Shown one piece after another: positions 35,547 to 44,110 of a DNA stretch of 64,000 bases. How positions within the stretch are numbered: the first letter of the stretch is position 1; the number at the start of each line of letters is the position of its first letter. Below the pieces are notes generated by a model. The model saw only the letters and a list, made by a program, of their open reading frames with translations. It was not told the DNA's origin and ran no database searches. The position numbers were made by a program, and so were the translations under genes. The stretch is from Solirubrobacter sp963736505 (lineage in GTDB: Bacteria; Actinomycetota; Thermoleophilia; Solirubrobacterales; Solirubrobacteraceae): NCBI GenBank assembly GCA_963736505.1, contig CAVTOZ010000002.1:124001-188000 (forward strand). The letters run 5' to 3'.

Positions 35547-37004
35547 TCACACCGATTGGATCGCCCGCATCAGGTCGACGAGCCCGCTGCCTTGGAAGTT
35601 GCGATCGCGCCCGAGGTCGGTCGCGGTGTCCATGAAGATCGCCTTCACGCGCTCCGGTTGGCCGATGAACTCGCGCCGGATCGAGAGGAACGCGGCGATC
35701 ACGCCGGAGACGTGCGGCGCCGCCATGCTCGTGCCGCTGTCCTCCAGGTAGTCGCAGTCGGCGCCGCCGGCCTTGGCCTTCTGCTGCGTGCTCCCCGCGG
35801 CGCACGACAGGATCTTCTCGCCCGGGGCGACGAGATCGGGCTTGAGCCGGCCGTCGCCCGTCGGCCCCTTGGACGAGAAGTAGGAGACCCCGTACGTGTG
35901 CGGCTCGTCGCGATGCGTCGAGCCGACGGTGATCGCGAGCGCGGCGTTGCCCGGGTCGTTGATCGTCAGGGCCTGCCCTGCCGCGACGGTGCCGCGCGAG
36001 GTGCCCGGGATCCAGCCGTACCCGGTGTTCCCGGCGGCGACGACCACGACGACGCCGGAGCGCACCAGGCGATCGACCTCGACGCACAGCGGGCTCTGCC
36101 CGCACGCGAACCACTCCGGCTCGAAGTCGTAGCCGACGCTCAGGTTGACGCCGTGCACGCGCAGCCGCCGGCCGTAGCCGTTGAGCTTCTGGACGTACTC
36201 CAGGCCGGTGATCAGGCTGCTCGTCTCGCCGCCGCCGTTGCCGTCGAGCACCTTCAGGCTGAGCAGCCTGCAGCGCGGCGCCATGCCCGAGATGTGCTTC
36301 AGCGCGACCCTGTCGTACGTGACGTCGCCGTGCTCGTCGCGGTGGCGCCCGAACGCGCGCACGCCGGCGGTGTCGCGCAGCTCGCCGGCGATGATGCCCG
36401 CGACGTGGGTGCCGTGGCCGAGCTCGTCCTTCTCGGGGTCGCCGGTGCCGATGCCGGTGAAGTCCTTCGGCGCGAGGGCGCCGTCGAGGTCGAGGTTCTT
36501 GTGGAGGCCGAAATGCGGATGCCTGCGGTCGATCCCCGAGTCCAGCACGGCCCACACGATGCCGTCGCCGAGGGCCGTGAACGCGGCCCGCGCGGCGTCG
36601 GCCTTGACCGTGCTGAGCGACTTGACGATCAGCGTCTTGATCGGGAAGTCCGGCCAGATGCGGTAGATCGAGCGGCGCGCGATGTCCTTGTCGCTGTCCC
36701 TGCGGACGAGCTCGCGGATCGCGCCCGTCGCGAGCGTCGCGAAGACGTACTGGTCGCTGACGTCGGTCTTGATCGCGTTGACGCCCTGGGCGTCGCCGGC
36801 GACCGCCTCGATCAGCTCGCGTGCGTGCTCGCGCGCCTTGTCGCGTCCTTCGAAGTAATCCAGATTGAGGTCGATCACGACCTTGTGGATCTCGCCGTCG
36901 TCCCGCATCTGATGCAGGAGCGGAATCGAGATCACCGTCTTATCGAGGACCTCGGGCGTGAACCCGGGTTGGTCGGGATCGCTCTCGGGGAGGTCTGCAT
37001 TCAT
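35547..37004 (-). CDS. Cytoplasmic S8 subtilisin-like protease
   Basis: A 485-residue serine protease with an intact triad: Asp155 in AVLDSGID, His197 in ELGHGTHVAG, Ser426 in DSGTSMAAPHV, and oxyanion Asn326 in AAGNTG. The first 145 residues are an N-terminal domain rather than a signal peptide, so the enzyme probably stays in the cytosol, perhaps held inactive by that domain. ATG 37004 is chosen over TTG 37055 because GGAAGAAG precedes it and a promoter-like pair overlaps the TTG region. It is the first gene of the six-gene operon. Subtilases and CHAT proteases recur together in bacterial conflict systems, where one may activate the other. Confidence 0.87.
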   Translation of the reverse strand: MNADLPESDPDQPGFTPEVLDKTVISIPLLHQMRDDGEIHKVVIDLNLDYFEGRDKAREHARELIEAVAGDAQGVNAIKTDVSDQYVFATLATGAIRELVRRDSDKDIARRSIYRIWPDFPIKTLIVKSLSTVKADAARAAFTALGDGIVWAVLDSGIDRRHPHFGLHKNLDLDGALAPKDFTGIGTGDPEKDELGHGTHVAGIIAGELRDTAGVRAFGRHRDEHGDVTYDRVALKHISGMAPRCRLLSLKVLDGNGGGETSSLITGLEYVQKLNGYGRRLRVHGVNLSVGYDFEPEWFACGQSPLCVEVDRLVRSGVVVVVAAGNTGYGWIPGTSRGTVAAGQALTINDPGNAALAITVGSTHRDEPHTYGVSYFSSKGPTGDGRLKPDLVAPGEKILSCAAGSTQQKAKAGGADCDYLEDSGTSMAAPHVSGVIAAFLSIRREFIGQPERVKAIFMDTATDLGRDRNFQGSGLVDLMRAIQSV

Positions 37005-37030
37005 CGCAGCCGGCTTCTTCCGTTCGGCCG

Positions 37031-37059
37031 AACCTACCGGGCCTAGTGCGATCAAGCAA
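37031..37059 (-). promoter_or_regulatory. Candidate promoter of the SIR2-CHAT/FHIPEP operon
   Basis: On the minus strand TTGCTT (37059-37054) and TAGGTT (37036-37031) are separated by 17 bases, a good sigma-70 spacing. The predicted start site lies about 20 bases before the subtilase ATG. It sits in the 110-base divergent gap. Confidence 0.4.
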
Positions 37060-37114
37060 CGTTGATCGCCGTGGCCTCGACAAGCGGGCCGGGAGAGACG
37101 AGGATGCCGGGTCC

Positions 37115-39235
37115 GTGGAACAAGCCCATGTGTCGCAGGCGGCCTTCCTGAGCCGGCTCCAGGATCTGCTCGCCGCGAACGTGGCCGGCGCCGACGCCGC
37201 CGCGCGGGCGGAGATGGTGCGGCGCGCGGCAGCCGCGCTCGCTCGCGACGGGCGGCCGCTGGAGTGCCGGATCGTGCCGTTCGTCCCCGGCCGCCGCGCG
37301 GCGGCGGAGGCGGCGCATCCCGGGCTCGGGTCGAGCGAGCAGGTCGCGCTGATCCTGCCCGGCGAGCAGGAGGACCCCGCGTGGCTGCTGTACGCGCTGT
37401 CGGGCGACGCCTCGGTGCGCTCGCGCGTGTCGTTCGTCGCCGCCGACGGCGCGCCCGCGCCCGTGCCGGGGTGGGAGGACCGCCCCGTCCCGCCGCTGAC
37501 GTTCGGCGATGACGGGCTCGTGGACGCGGGCGACGACATCACCCGTCGCCGCGTGCTGGCGGTCTCGCCGGCGCGCGACCTGCTGCCGGGCGCGCGCTGG
37601 GCGTGGGACGAGCTGGACCCGCGCGTGCGCGCCGGCGCCACCGACGCCGAGGACCCGTTCACGTTCGGCCACCTGTTCTCGCAGCGGCTGCTGGTCGAGC
37701 TGCGCGCGCTGGTGGACGGCGTGGCCGTCGCGGGCTCGGAGGCCGAGCTGCTCGTGTGCGACCTGCGGCGCTGCGGCTCGCTGTACGCGCGCCTGCTGGA
37801 GCGCCTCGTCGGGCCGGACACCGAGCGCCAGGCCGAGGCGGCCGGCGTCGCGAGCCCCGGCCGCGCGTACCACCCGTGGTTCCCGGTGCTCCAGATCGGC
37901 TCCGACAAGGCGGCGCTCTACACGCGCGCGCTGATCCAGGACATCGCCGGCGCGGGCGAGCACCTCGCCGACCCGAGCTGGCTCGTGCGCGTCGGCCTGT
38001 ACCTGGAGTTCCTCACGTTCCTCGGCATCGTCGAGGCGGTCCGCGACGACGTCGGCGACCTGCTCTCCCCCGCCGAGCGCGCCGCGTTCGATCACGGCGA
38101 GGCGTTCGCCGAGCTGCGCGCGAGCATCGATCCGGTGCGCTGGCGCGAGGTGTGGGAGCTGCGCCGGATCCAGCTCCCGCGCCGCGGCGCGCCGCGGACC
38201 GGGCCGGTGTCGGCGCTGAACCTGCTGGCCAAGAAGAAGGCCACGCTCGCGTTCCTGCACGTCCACCACGCCGACCTCCAGCACGCGATCCGGCTCGCCG
38301 GGGCCAACCACCACAACGCGCAGGAGACGTGGCAGCGCGTGTTCCGCGACGCCGAGCGGGCCGTGCTGCGCAACGTCGCGGCGGCGTTCCCGGAGCTCGA
38401 CCACGTCCCCGCCCCGGCGCGCGAGTTCGTCCTCTGGCATCGCCGCGGGCGCTTCGAGGGCGTGCGCGTGCCGGGCGCCGTCAGCGGGCTGTTCGCCGAC
38501 CAGGACGGCCTCTTCGCCTCGGCCTGCGCGCAGTACCGCGACTCGATGAACCACGTCGCCGACTGGGCCAAGCGCGAAGGGCTGATGGACCACACCGGCG
38601 TCGAGTGCGTCCCGCGCCAGGTGAGCCTGCTCGAGGCGCACGTCAACCAGCCGGCGCGCGTCGCGCTGCTGCAGCGCCATGACGGCTACGGGCCGGAGCT
38701 CGAGGTCGGCGCCGAGCTGCCGGAGACCTACCGGCGCCCGGCGCAGGAGATCGAGGCGCTGCTCGCCGGCGTGGAGATCTTCGCGCCGCTGGCGCCGGCC
38801 GAGCGCGCCGCGCTCGCCCGCGCCGCGCGCCCGCTCACGCTCGGCCCGACCGAGCGCCTCGTGGTCCAGGACCAGGAGGGCGACTCGCTGTTCGTGCTCG
38901 CCGAGGGCGACCTCGAGGTGATGCTGCGCCGCGACGGCGGCGAGGACGTCGTCGTCGGCGTGATGGCCAAGGGCGCGGTCGTGGGCGAGATGTCGCTGCT
39001 CACGGGCGCGCCGCGGACCGCCACGGTGCGCGCGCTCGAGGGCGCGGTCGTCTACGAGATCGGCACGCGGCAGTACCAGCCGCTGCTGCGCGACCACCCG
39101 GAGCTCGTCGACGTCCTGACCGACCTGATGGTCGAGCGGATGCGCGACCGCAGCGAGCGGCTGGGCGCGCGCGACACGCGCGAGTCGCTGGCGCGGCGGA
39201 TCCGCTCCACGCTGCTACGCGGCTCGGGCGTGTGA
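37115..39235 (+). CDS. Large unknown protein with C-terminal cNMP-binding domain
   Basis: About 706 residues. The last ~130 form a cyclic-nucleotide-binding (CAP-like) beta roll: IFAPLAPAERAALARA, LVVQDQEGDSLFVLAEGDLEVML, and the phosphate cassette region KGAVVGEMSLLTGAPRTATV, followed by a C-terminal helix. No helix-turn-helix follows, so it is not a CRP-type regulator. The first 560 residues are unfamiliar, helical and soluble, with a His-rich patch (LHVHHADLQHAI; ANHHNAQ). The start is uncertain: GTG 37115 has AGGA ten bases upstream; GTG 37046 is also open. It is divergent from the effector operon across 110 bases, so it could be the sensor that gates it. Confidence 0.7.
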   Translation: MEQAHVSQAAFLSRLQDLLAANVAGADAAARAEMVRRAAAALARDGRPLECRIVPFVPGRRAAAEAAHPGLGSSEQVALILPGEQEDPAWLLYALSGDASVRSRVSFVAADGAPAPVPGWEDRPVPPLTFGDDGLVDAGDDITRRRVLAVSPARDLLPGARWAWDELDPRVRAGATDAEDPFTFGHLFSQRLLVELRALVDGVAVAGSEAELLVCDLRRCGSLYARLLERLVGPDTERQAEAAGVASPGRAYHPWFPVLQIGSDKAALYTRALIQDIAGAGEHLADPSWLVRVGLYLEFLTFLGIVEAVRDDVGDLLSPAERAAFDHGEAFAELRASIDPVRWREVWELRRIQLPRRGAPRTGPVSALNLLAKKKATLAFLHVHHADLQHAIRLAGANHHNAQETWQRVFRDAERAVLRNVAAAFPELDHVPAPAREFVLWHRRGRFEGVRVPGAVSGLFADQDGLFASACAQYRDSMNHVADWAKREGLMDHTGVECVPRQVSLLEAHVNQPARVALLQRHDGYGPELEVGAELPETYRRPAQEIEALLAGVEIFAPLAPAERAALARAARPLTLGPTERLVVQDQEGDSLFVLAEGDLEVMLRRDGGEDVVVGVMAKGAVVGEMSLLTGAPRTATVRALEGAVVYEIGTRQYQPLLRDHPELVDVLTDLMVERMRDRSERLGARDTRESLARRIRSTLLRGSGV

Positions 39236-39634
39236 CCTGATCGCGCCCGTGATCCGCTCGGCGTCGGGGCTGCGCAGCCGGACCTCGAAGCGGCCCGACT
39301 GATCGTCGTGGAAGGCTGAGAGGTCGAGCGCGATCAGGACGCGGTCCGGCGGCTCGACGCTGATCTCGAGCGCGTCGAAGTGCGGGTCGGCGAACGCGAC
39401 GTCGACGTGCCTGCCGCGCGCCCAGACCACGAGGCGCTTCTGGGTGACCGCGATCGCGCCGGTGAACCACCGGCGGCGGAAGCCGGCGCGGCGGCGCGGC
39501 GAGCGGAAGTGGCGCCAGGTCACCGACACGGGAAGCCCCTCTTCGAGCAGCTGCACGCCCTCGGCACGCAGCTCGCGCGAGAGGTCCTCAGGGATGCGGC
39601 CGCTGCCGGAGAAGATGCGTCGCAGGAATCCCAT
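39215..39634 (-). CDS. Hypothetical small protein, PH-like
   Basis: A 139-residue basic protein starting MGFLRRIFSG. Residues ~35-135 alternate strands (LPVSVTWRHFRSP; GAIAVTQKRLVVWARGR; DRVLIALDLSAFH) and end in a helix (DAERITGAI), resembling a PH-like fold of the kind seen in small bacterial proteins. No catalytic motif is present. Its end overlaps the cNMP-binding gene tail to tail by 21 bases. ATG 39634 is preferred over an upstream ATG at 39706, since the family-like start MGFLRRIF begins here. Function unknown. Confidence 0.55.
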   Translation of the reverse strand: MGFLRRIFSGSGRIPEDLSRELRAEGVQLLEEGLPVSVTWRHFRSPRRRAGFRRRWFTGAIAVTQKRLVVWARGRHVDVAFADPHFDALEISVEPPDRVLIALDLSAFHDDQSGRFEVRLRSPDAERITGAIRSHARAA

Positions 39635-39741
39635 GGCGGCGGAGCCGACCACGATCGGCCGCGCGCCGCAATCGGGGAGGCCCCCTGAGCTTTCCCGGAT
39701 CTTCACATGCCGTCCGGCCAGAGGGGGAATGTACGGGGGTG

Positions 39742-40443
39742 ATGCTGGAAGTCGTGATCGCGGACGTGCACGCGCGCGCCGAGGCGTTGCGCGCCGTCCT
39801 CGAGGCGGCGGGGGTGCTCGACGCCCGCGGGCGCCGGCGCGAGGACGCGTGGGTCGTGCAGGTCGGCGACCTGCTGGACCGGCATGCGTCCGACGGCGAG
39901 AACCTCGCGGCCGCGCGGCTCGCGGCCGAGACGGTCGACGTCGTGCTCGCGGGCAACCACGAGGCGCAGCTGCTGCGCTCCGGCGACCACGCGGCCGCGC
40001 TCGCCCTGCTCGCCACGCGCGGCTGGCCGCACGCGGCGGCCGCCGCCGGCGACTGGCTGCTCACGCACGCGGGCGTGCACCCGTGGCTGGCCTCCGACCT
40101 GCCCGGCGTGGCGGACGAGTGCGCGGCGGAGATCAACGACCGCTGGCACCGCGGCCGCGCCGGCGATCCGCTGTTCGACTGGGTCGGCCCGGAGCGCGGC
40201 GGCACCGCCCCGCACGGCGGCATCCTGTGGCTGCACGAGGGCGAGTGGCCGCGCGACCTCGCGTCACCGTGGGCGCAGATCTCCGGCCACGTCCCCCAGC
40301 GGGCGCCGCGGCTCTTGGCGCCGGGACGCTGGAGCATCGACGTCGGCGGCCGCGGGGGACGAATCGCCGCGCTCGTGCGCGAGCGGCCTCTCGATGCCTG
40401 GCGGCCTGTGGTGGCCACCGCGCGGCATGCGATCGCGGCCTAG
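39742..40443 (+). CDS. Calcineurin-like metallophosphatase
   Basis: A 233-residue protein with the metallophosphoesterase signature order: IADVHAR (Asp/His metal ligands), QVGDLLDRH, LAGNHEAQLL, LTHAGVHPW and SGHVPQR (third His). These build the two-metal centre of PPP-like and ApaH-like phosphatases. It is cytosolic and stands alone. GTG 39739 immediately before the ATG is an alternative start. The substrate may be a nucleotide such as Ap4A, a phosphoprotein or a small phosphate ester; the sequence does not decide. Confidence 0.85.
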   Translation: MLEVVIADVHARAEALRAVLEAAGVLDARGRRREDAWVVQVGDLLDRHASDGENLAAARLAAETVDVVLAGNHEAQLLRSGDHAAALALLATRGWPHAAAAAGDWLLTHAGVHPWLASDLPGVADECAAEINDRWHRGRAGDPLFDWVGPERGGTAPHGGILWLHEGEWPRDLASPWAQISGHVPQRAPRLLAPGRWSIDVGGRGGRIAALVRERPLDAWRPVVATARHAIAA

Positions 40444-40553
40444 CTGTTGCGCGAACGTCATCTGCGCGGGTGAGGGCGGCAGTCTTCCCAGATCCGCTTG
40501 CCCGGGTCCGGCTATTCGATCAGAATCGCCCATCGTCGATACCGCGCAATTGT

Positions 40554-40965
40554 TCAGGCCGGCGCGGGCACGGCGCCGAGCTGCACGAGCAGCCCGAGCA
40601 TGTCGGCCTGGGAGTGGCGCTCGACAACGCGGTCGCCTTCGAAGCGCAGGGTCGTGATCCCGTTCAGCGCGATCTCGGTGCCGGTGGCGGGCACGCCCAT
40701 GAACTCGCCCACGTGGCGGCCGCCCATGGTGAACCGGATCGTGGCGGTGTCGCCGTCCCACAGCACCTCGTGGAACTCCAGCGGCGGGGGTCCCGAAGGC
40801 GGCGAAGACCGCCTCGTAGAACGCGCGCACCTCGGCCTTCCCCAGCGGCTCCGGCGCGTAGCCGTAGAGCGTGATGCCGTCGTCGTAGAGCTGCAGGTAG
40901 CCGTCGAGGTCGCCGGCGTTCCAGCGCGCGTGGGCGGCGGCGAGTGCGTCCTGGGGCGTGGTCAT
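40554..40965 (-). pseudogene. Frameshifted SnoaL-like (NTF2 fold) protein
   Basis: ATG 40965 has a strong AGGAGGAACC site. The first part (TPQDALAAAHARWNAGDLDG; YDDGITLYGYAPEPLGKAEV) is a typical SnoaL-like ester-cyclase start. At the 5-base G run 40786-40790 (CCCCC in the coding sense) the reading must slip by one base to continue into LEFHEVLWDGDTATIRFTMG and on to a proper C-terminus at 40554. Intact, it would be about 136 residues. Either the gene is dead or the run is a sequencing error. SnoaL-like proteins often bind small hydrophobic molecules. Confidence 0.75.
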
Positions 40966-41039
40966 GGTTCCTCCTGGGTCGGGGAGGCGCCTCCGGAGCA
41001 TCTCTTCGCACGCGGGTCAGTCCTGGATCACCACGTCGG

Positions 41040-42503
41040 CTAGGGCACCCAGGTCCAGAGCCTGCGCCGGGTCGCGCGCTCGTACGCCTGCGGGAGCGCA
41101 GCCTGCGCCCGCGCGGCGCGAGCCGACTGCTCGCCGGCCAGCAGGCCCGCCGCCCACGCGTGCTCCGGCGCGCGGGTCGCCAGCGCGTGCAGCCCGTCGA
41201 CGGCCTGCAGCGCGCGCCGCCGCTCGCGCAGCGCGTCGCGCAGGACGCCGAGCGCCCGCGCCGCCTTGCGCGCGTCGACGTACGGGACGGCCGCGGACGT
41301 GACGGCCGCGAGCTGCTCGGCCGGCTTGGGCGCGAGCTCCCGCCGGAGCCGTCCCAGCGGCTCGCGCGCGAGCCGGGGAAGCGCGTCGGCCGCGGGCCGC
41401 GAGGCCTTGGCCACCGGCCGCGGCTCCTCGGCGAGGACCTTCAGCAGCGCGGCGTACCGGGGACTCCGAAGCGCCTCCCGCGCGACCTCCAGCGCCGCCG
41501 CCCGATCCGCGTGCAGGCGGGCGCGAAGACGCGCCCGCTCATCGGCGCCGCCGCGCCGCGCATCGCCGCCGCCTGGCGCCTCGCCGCCTCGCCGCCGCAG
41601 AACGCCGCCGTCGCCACGCCGCGACCCGCCGCCGCGGTCGCCGGCCTCGCCCGCCGCGGCCGCGTCTCCGCGCTCCCCCTCGTCGCCGGCCAGCGCGAGC
41701 AGCTCGTCGAGCCGTCGCACCGGCGTGAGCGCGTCGATCAGCCACCCGACCTTGGGCGCGTCGCCGAGCAGCGGCGCGAAGGCGCGCGCGTCGCGGCGAA
41801 GGGCGCGGGCGCCGGCTCGCAGCGCGCGGATGCTGTCCGCGTCGCCGTCGAGCACGACCGCCGCGTGGGCGCCGGACAAGCGCGCCGCCGCCCGGGCGCG
41901 GCGCGCGCGGATCACGTCGGCTGCGCTCGCGCCCGGGCCTGCCTCGACCACCGGCAGCCGCGCGAACGCGGCCGGGCCGAGCGCGCGCACGAGCTTCGGG
42001 ACCTGGTCGACCGGCTGCGCGCCCGCGTCGCGCAACCGCCCGGCGAGCCGCTCCAGCGCCCGCGGGGTCGCGGCGGTCAGCTCGAGCTCGCGGAAGCGCG
42101 CGGCCACGCGCTTGCCGCGCAGAACGGAGACGTCGTCGTCGCCGATCGTCGCCACCTCGCGCCCGCGCGAGTCACGCAGGACCAGCATGCGACGCACTGT
42201 CGCAAGGCGCGCGACCGGCGCCAGCGGCGCCCCGAACGCCCAGCCGAGCGTGAGCTCGGCGAGCTCGGCCGGCAGCCCCCCGCCGCCGCCCTCCACGCGC
42301 ACGTCGCGCGACGGCAGCCGCGCGACCCACACGCCGTCCCCGTTGCGGACCGTCACGCCGTGACGCAGCAGCCGCAGATCGGGCGTGTCGTAGTAGACGG
42401 CCTCCAGCCGCCGCTCCGGCTCGGGAGCCGCGGCGAGGCCGACGTCGGGAAGCGCGAAGCCCGCCCACACGCCGAGCTTGAGCTCCCGTTCGTTCGCCGC
42501 CAT
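41040..42503 (-). CDS. CYTH-CHAD domain protein
   Basis: A 487-residue protein. Residues ~1-195 are a CYTH domain (ANERELKLGV, YYDTPDLRLLRHGVTVR, and FRELELTAATPRALERL), a triphosphate-tunnel fold that can bind or cut polyphosphate. Residues ~210-480 form a CHAD helical domain with many Arg and His (AHAAVVLDGDADSIRALRAGARALRR), interrupted by a low-complexity Gly/Arg/Ala-rich stretch near 275-320. CHAD domains bind polyphosphate and bring proteins to polyphosphate granules. The gene is divergent from a second CHAD gene at 42617, which supports a shared granule role. Confidence 0.82.
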   Translation of the reverse strand: MAANERELKLGVWAGFALPDVGLAAAPEPERRLEAVYYDTPDLRLLRHGVTVRNGDGVWVARLPSRDVRVEGGGGGLPAELAELTLGWAFGAPLAPVARLATVRRMLVLRDSRGREVATIGDDDVSVLRGKRVAARFRELELTAATPRALERLAGRLRDAGAQPVDQVPKLVRALGPAAFARLPVVEAGPGASAADVIRARRARAAARLSGAHAAVVLDGDADSIRALRAGARALRRDARAFAPLLGDAPKVGWLIDALTPVRRLDELLALAGDEGERGDAAAAGEAGDRGGGSRRGDGGVLRRRGGEAPGGGDARRGGADERARLRARLHADRAAALEVAREALRSPRYAALLKVLAEEPRPVAKASRPAADALPRLAREPLGRLRRELAPKPAEQLAAVTSAAVPYVDARKAARALGVLRDALRERRRALQAVDGLHALATRAPEHAWAAGLLAGEQSARAARAQAALPQAYERATRRRLWTWVP

Positions 42504-42616
42504 TGGAACAGGCGGGACGCTAGTACATGCGGGCGTGAGTACCGCGCATCACCGGCTTCGCCTCGGCGGCAGCGGCGAGAGGCAGGTGGCGAAACCCCAG
42601 GGCGAGACAGGGGGAC

Positions 42617-44110
42617 TTGCGGCCGCTTGTACTCGCGGCTCTGCGACACTCCCGCGCGCAGATGTGCGCCTTCCTGCTGCCCGACGGGCTCGACCTCTAT
42701 GACGCGCTCTCGTCCCACTTCCCGGTCCGCGCCGAACCCGCCGTCACCACGCGCTGGACGTTCTACGACACCTTCGACGGGCGCCTGCACAATGCGGGGG
42801 TGACGCTTCGTCACGGCGACGGGCGGCTCGTGCTGCTCGACCGCGACACCGGCAAGGAGTCCGCGCACGCCGAGCTCGCCGAGGCACCGCCGCGCCAGCT
42901 CCTGCAGGACCTGCCCGAGCCGCTGCGCGCGCCGCTCGCGCCGCTGATCGAGATGCGCGCGCTGACGCCGCTCGCGCGCGTCGAGAGCCGCAGCCGCCGG
43001 CTCGCGATCCTCAACGAGGACGACAAGATCGTCGTGCGCCTGAGCGAGGAGGCGCCCGAGGGGCTCCGCGCCCGCGTGCACGCGACGCCGGTGCGCGGCT
43101 ACGACAAGGACCTCGCGCGCGTCCGGCAAGTGCTCACGGTCTCACTCGGCCTGACCGAGACCGAGGAGCCGCTCGCCGACGAGGCGATCGCCGCCGCCGG
43201 CGCGCCGCCGGGCGGCGTGAGCTCCAAGCTCGACCTCGACCTGCACTCCGGCCAGAGCGCCGGCAGCGCCGCCGAGGCCGTGCTCGCCCGCACCCACGCG
43301 ATCGTGGAGGCGAACCTGCCGGGGACGCTCGCCGACGTCGACAGCGAGTTCCTGCACGACCTGCGCGTCGCCAACCGGCGCGCCCGCTCGCTGCTGCGCC
43401 AGCTCAGCCACGTGTTCGCGGAAGCCCCGCTCGAGCACCTGCGCGAGGAGCTCAAGTGGATCCAGCTGATCACCAGCGACATGCGCGACCTGGACGTGCA
43501 GCTGCTCGACTTCGAGGAGTACGAGGACCGCGAGGCGCTCGCCCCGCTGCACGCCGTGCTCGAGCAGCACCGCGCCCGCGCGTTCGCCGCCATGAAGCGC
43601 GCGTTCGCGACGAAGCGCGCGCAGAACGCGCTCACCGCCTGGGCCGAACTGCGCGCGTTCGAGGACACGCCGCCGATCGAGGCCGTCGCCGGCGAGCGGA
43701 TCGCCAAGGTCTACCGGCGCATGGTCAAGATGGGCAACGCGATCACCGACGAGACGGAGCCTGAGGCGCTGCACGAGCTGCGCAAGAAGGGCAAGGAGCT
43801 GCGCTACCTGCTCGAGTTCTTCGGCGGCCTCTTCCCGGCCGACGTCGTCAAGCCGATGATCAAGGCGCTGAAGGCGCTGCAGGACGTGCTCGGCCGCCAC
43901 CAGGACTTCGAGGTCCAGGCCGACACCCTGCGCGCGCTGACCGGCGCCGTCGCCGCCCAGCCCGGCGGCGCCGAGGGCCTGCTCGCGATGGGCGCGCTGA
44001 TCGACCGCCTCGCGCGCGAGCAGCACCGCGCGCGGACCGAGTTCTCCGCCCAGTTCGCCGAGTTCGCGGCCGAGCCGCGGCGCGACTCCATCAAGGCGAC
44101 GTTCGGATGA
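42617..44110 (+). CDS. CHAD protein with degenerate CYTH N-terminus
   Basis: A protein of up to 497 residues. The N-terminal 190 residues keep CYTH-like elements (WTFYDTFDGRLHNAGVTLRHG) but lack the acidic ExExK start. From about 215 the CHAD domain is clear: DSEFLHDLRVANRRARSLLRQ, EALHELRKKGKELRYLLEFF and LQDVLGRHQDFE, with the conserved basic and His residues that bind polyphosphate. TTG 42617 follows AGGGGG only two bases away; ATG 42662 is the other option. Its stop overlaps the start of the ParA gene (ATGA), so the two are translated together. This points to granule positioning. Confidence 0.85.
   Translation: MRPLVLAALRHSRAQMCAFLLPDGLDLYDALSSHFPVRAEPAVTTRWTFYDTFDGRLHNAGVTLRHGDGRLVLLDRDTGKESAHAELAEAPPRQLLQDLPEPLRAPLAPLIEMRALTPLARVESRSRRLAILNEDDKIVVRLSEEAPEGLRARVHATPVRGYDKDLARVRQVLTVSLGLTETEEPLADEAIAAAGAPPGGVSSKLDLDLHSGQSAGSAAEAVLARTHAIVEANLPGTLADVDSEFLHDLRVANRRARSLLRQLSHVFAEAPLEHLREELKWIQLITSDMRDLDVQLLDFEEYEDREALAPLHAVLEQHRARAFAAMKRAFATKRAQNALTAWAELRAFEDTPPIEAVAGERIAKVYRRMVKMGNAITDETEPEALHELRKKGKELRYLLEFFGGLFPADVVKPMIKALKALQDVLGRHQDFEVQADTLRALTGAVAAQPGGAEGLLAMGALIDRLAREQHRARTEFSAQFAEFAAEPRRDSIKATFG

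Noticed and set aside
30266..35635. Very long open frame (about 1790 codons) antisense to the SIR2-CHAT, TPR and hydrolase genes
   Set aside because: It reads as Arg/Gln/His-rich text with no domain, while the opposite strand encodes clear families. High GC alone keeps such frames open.
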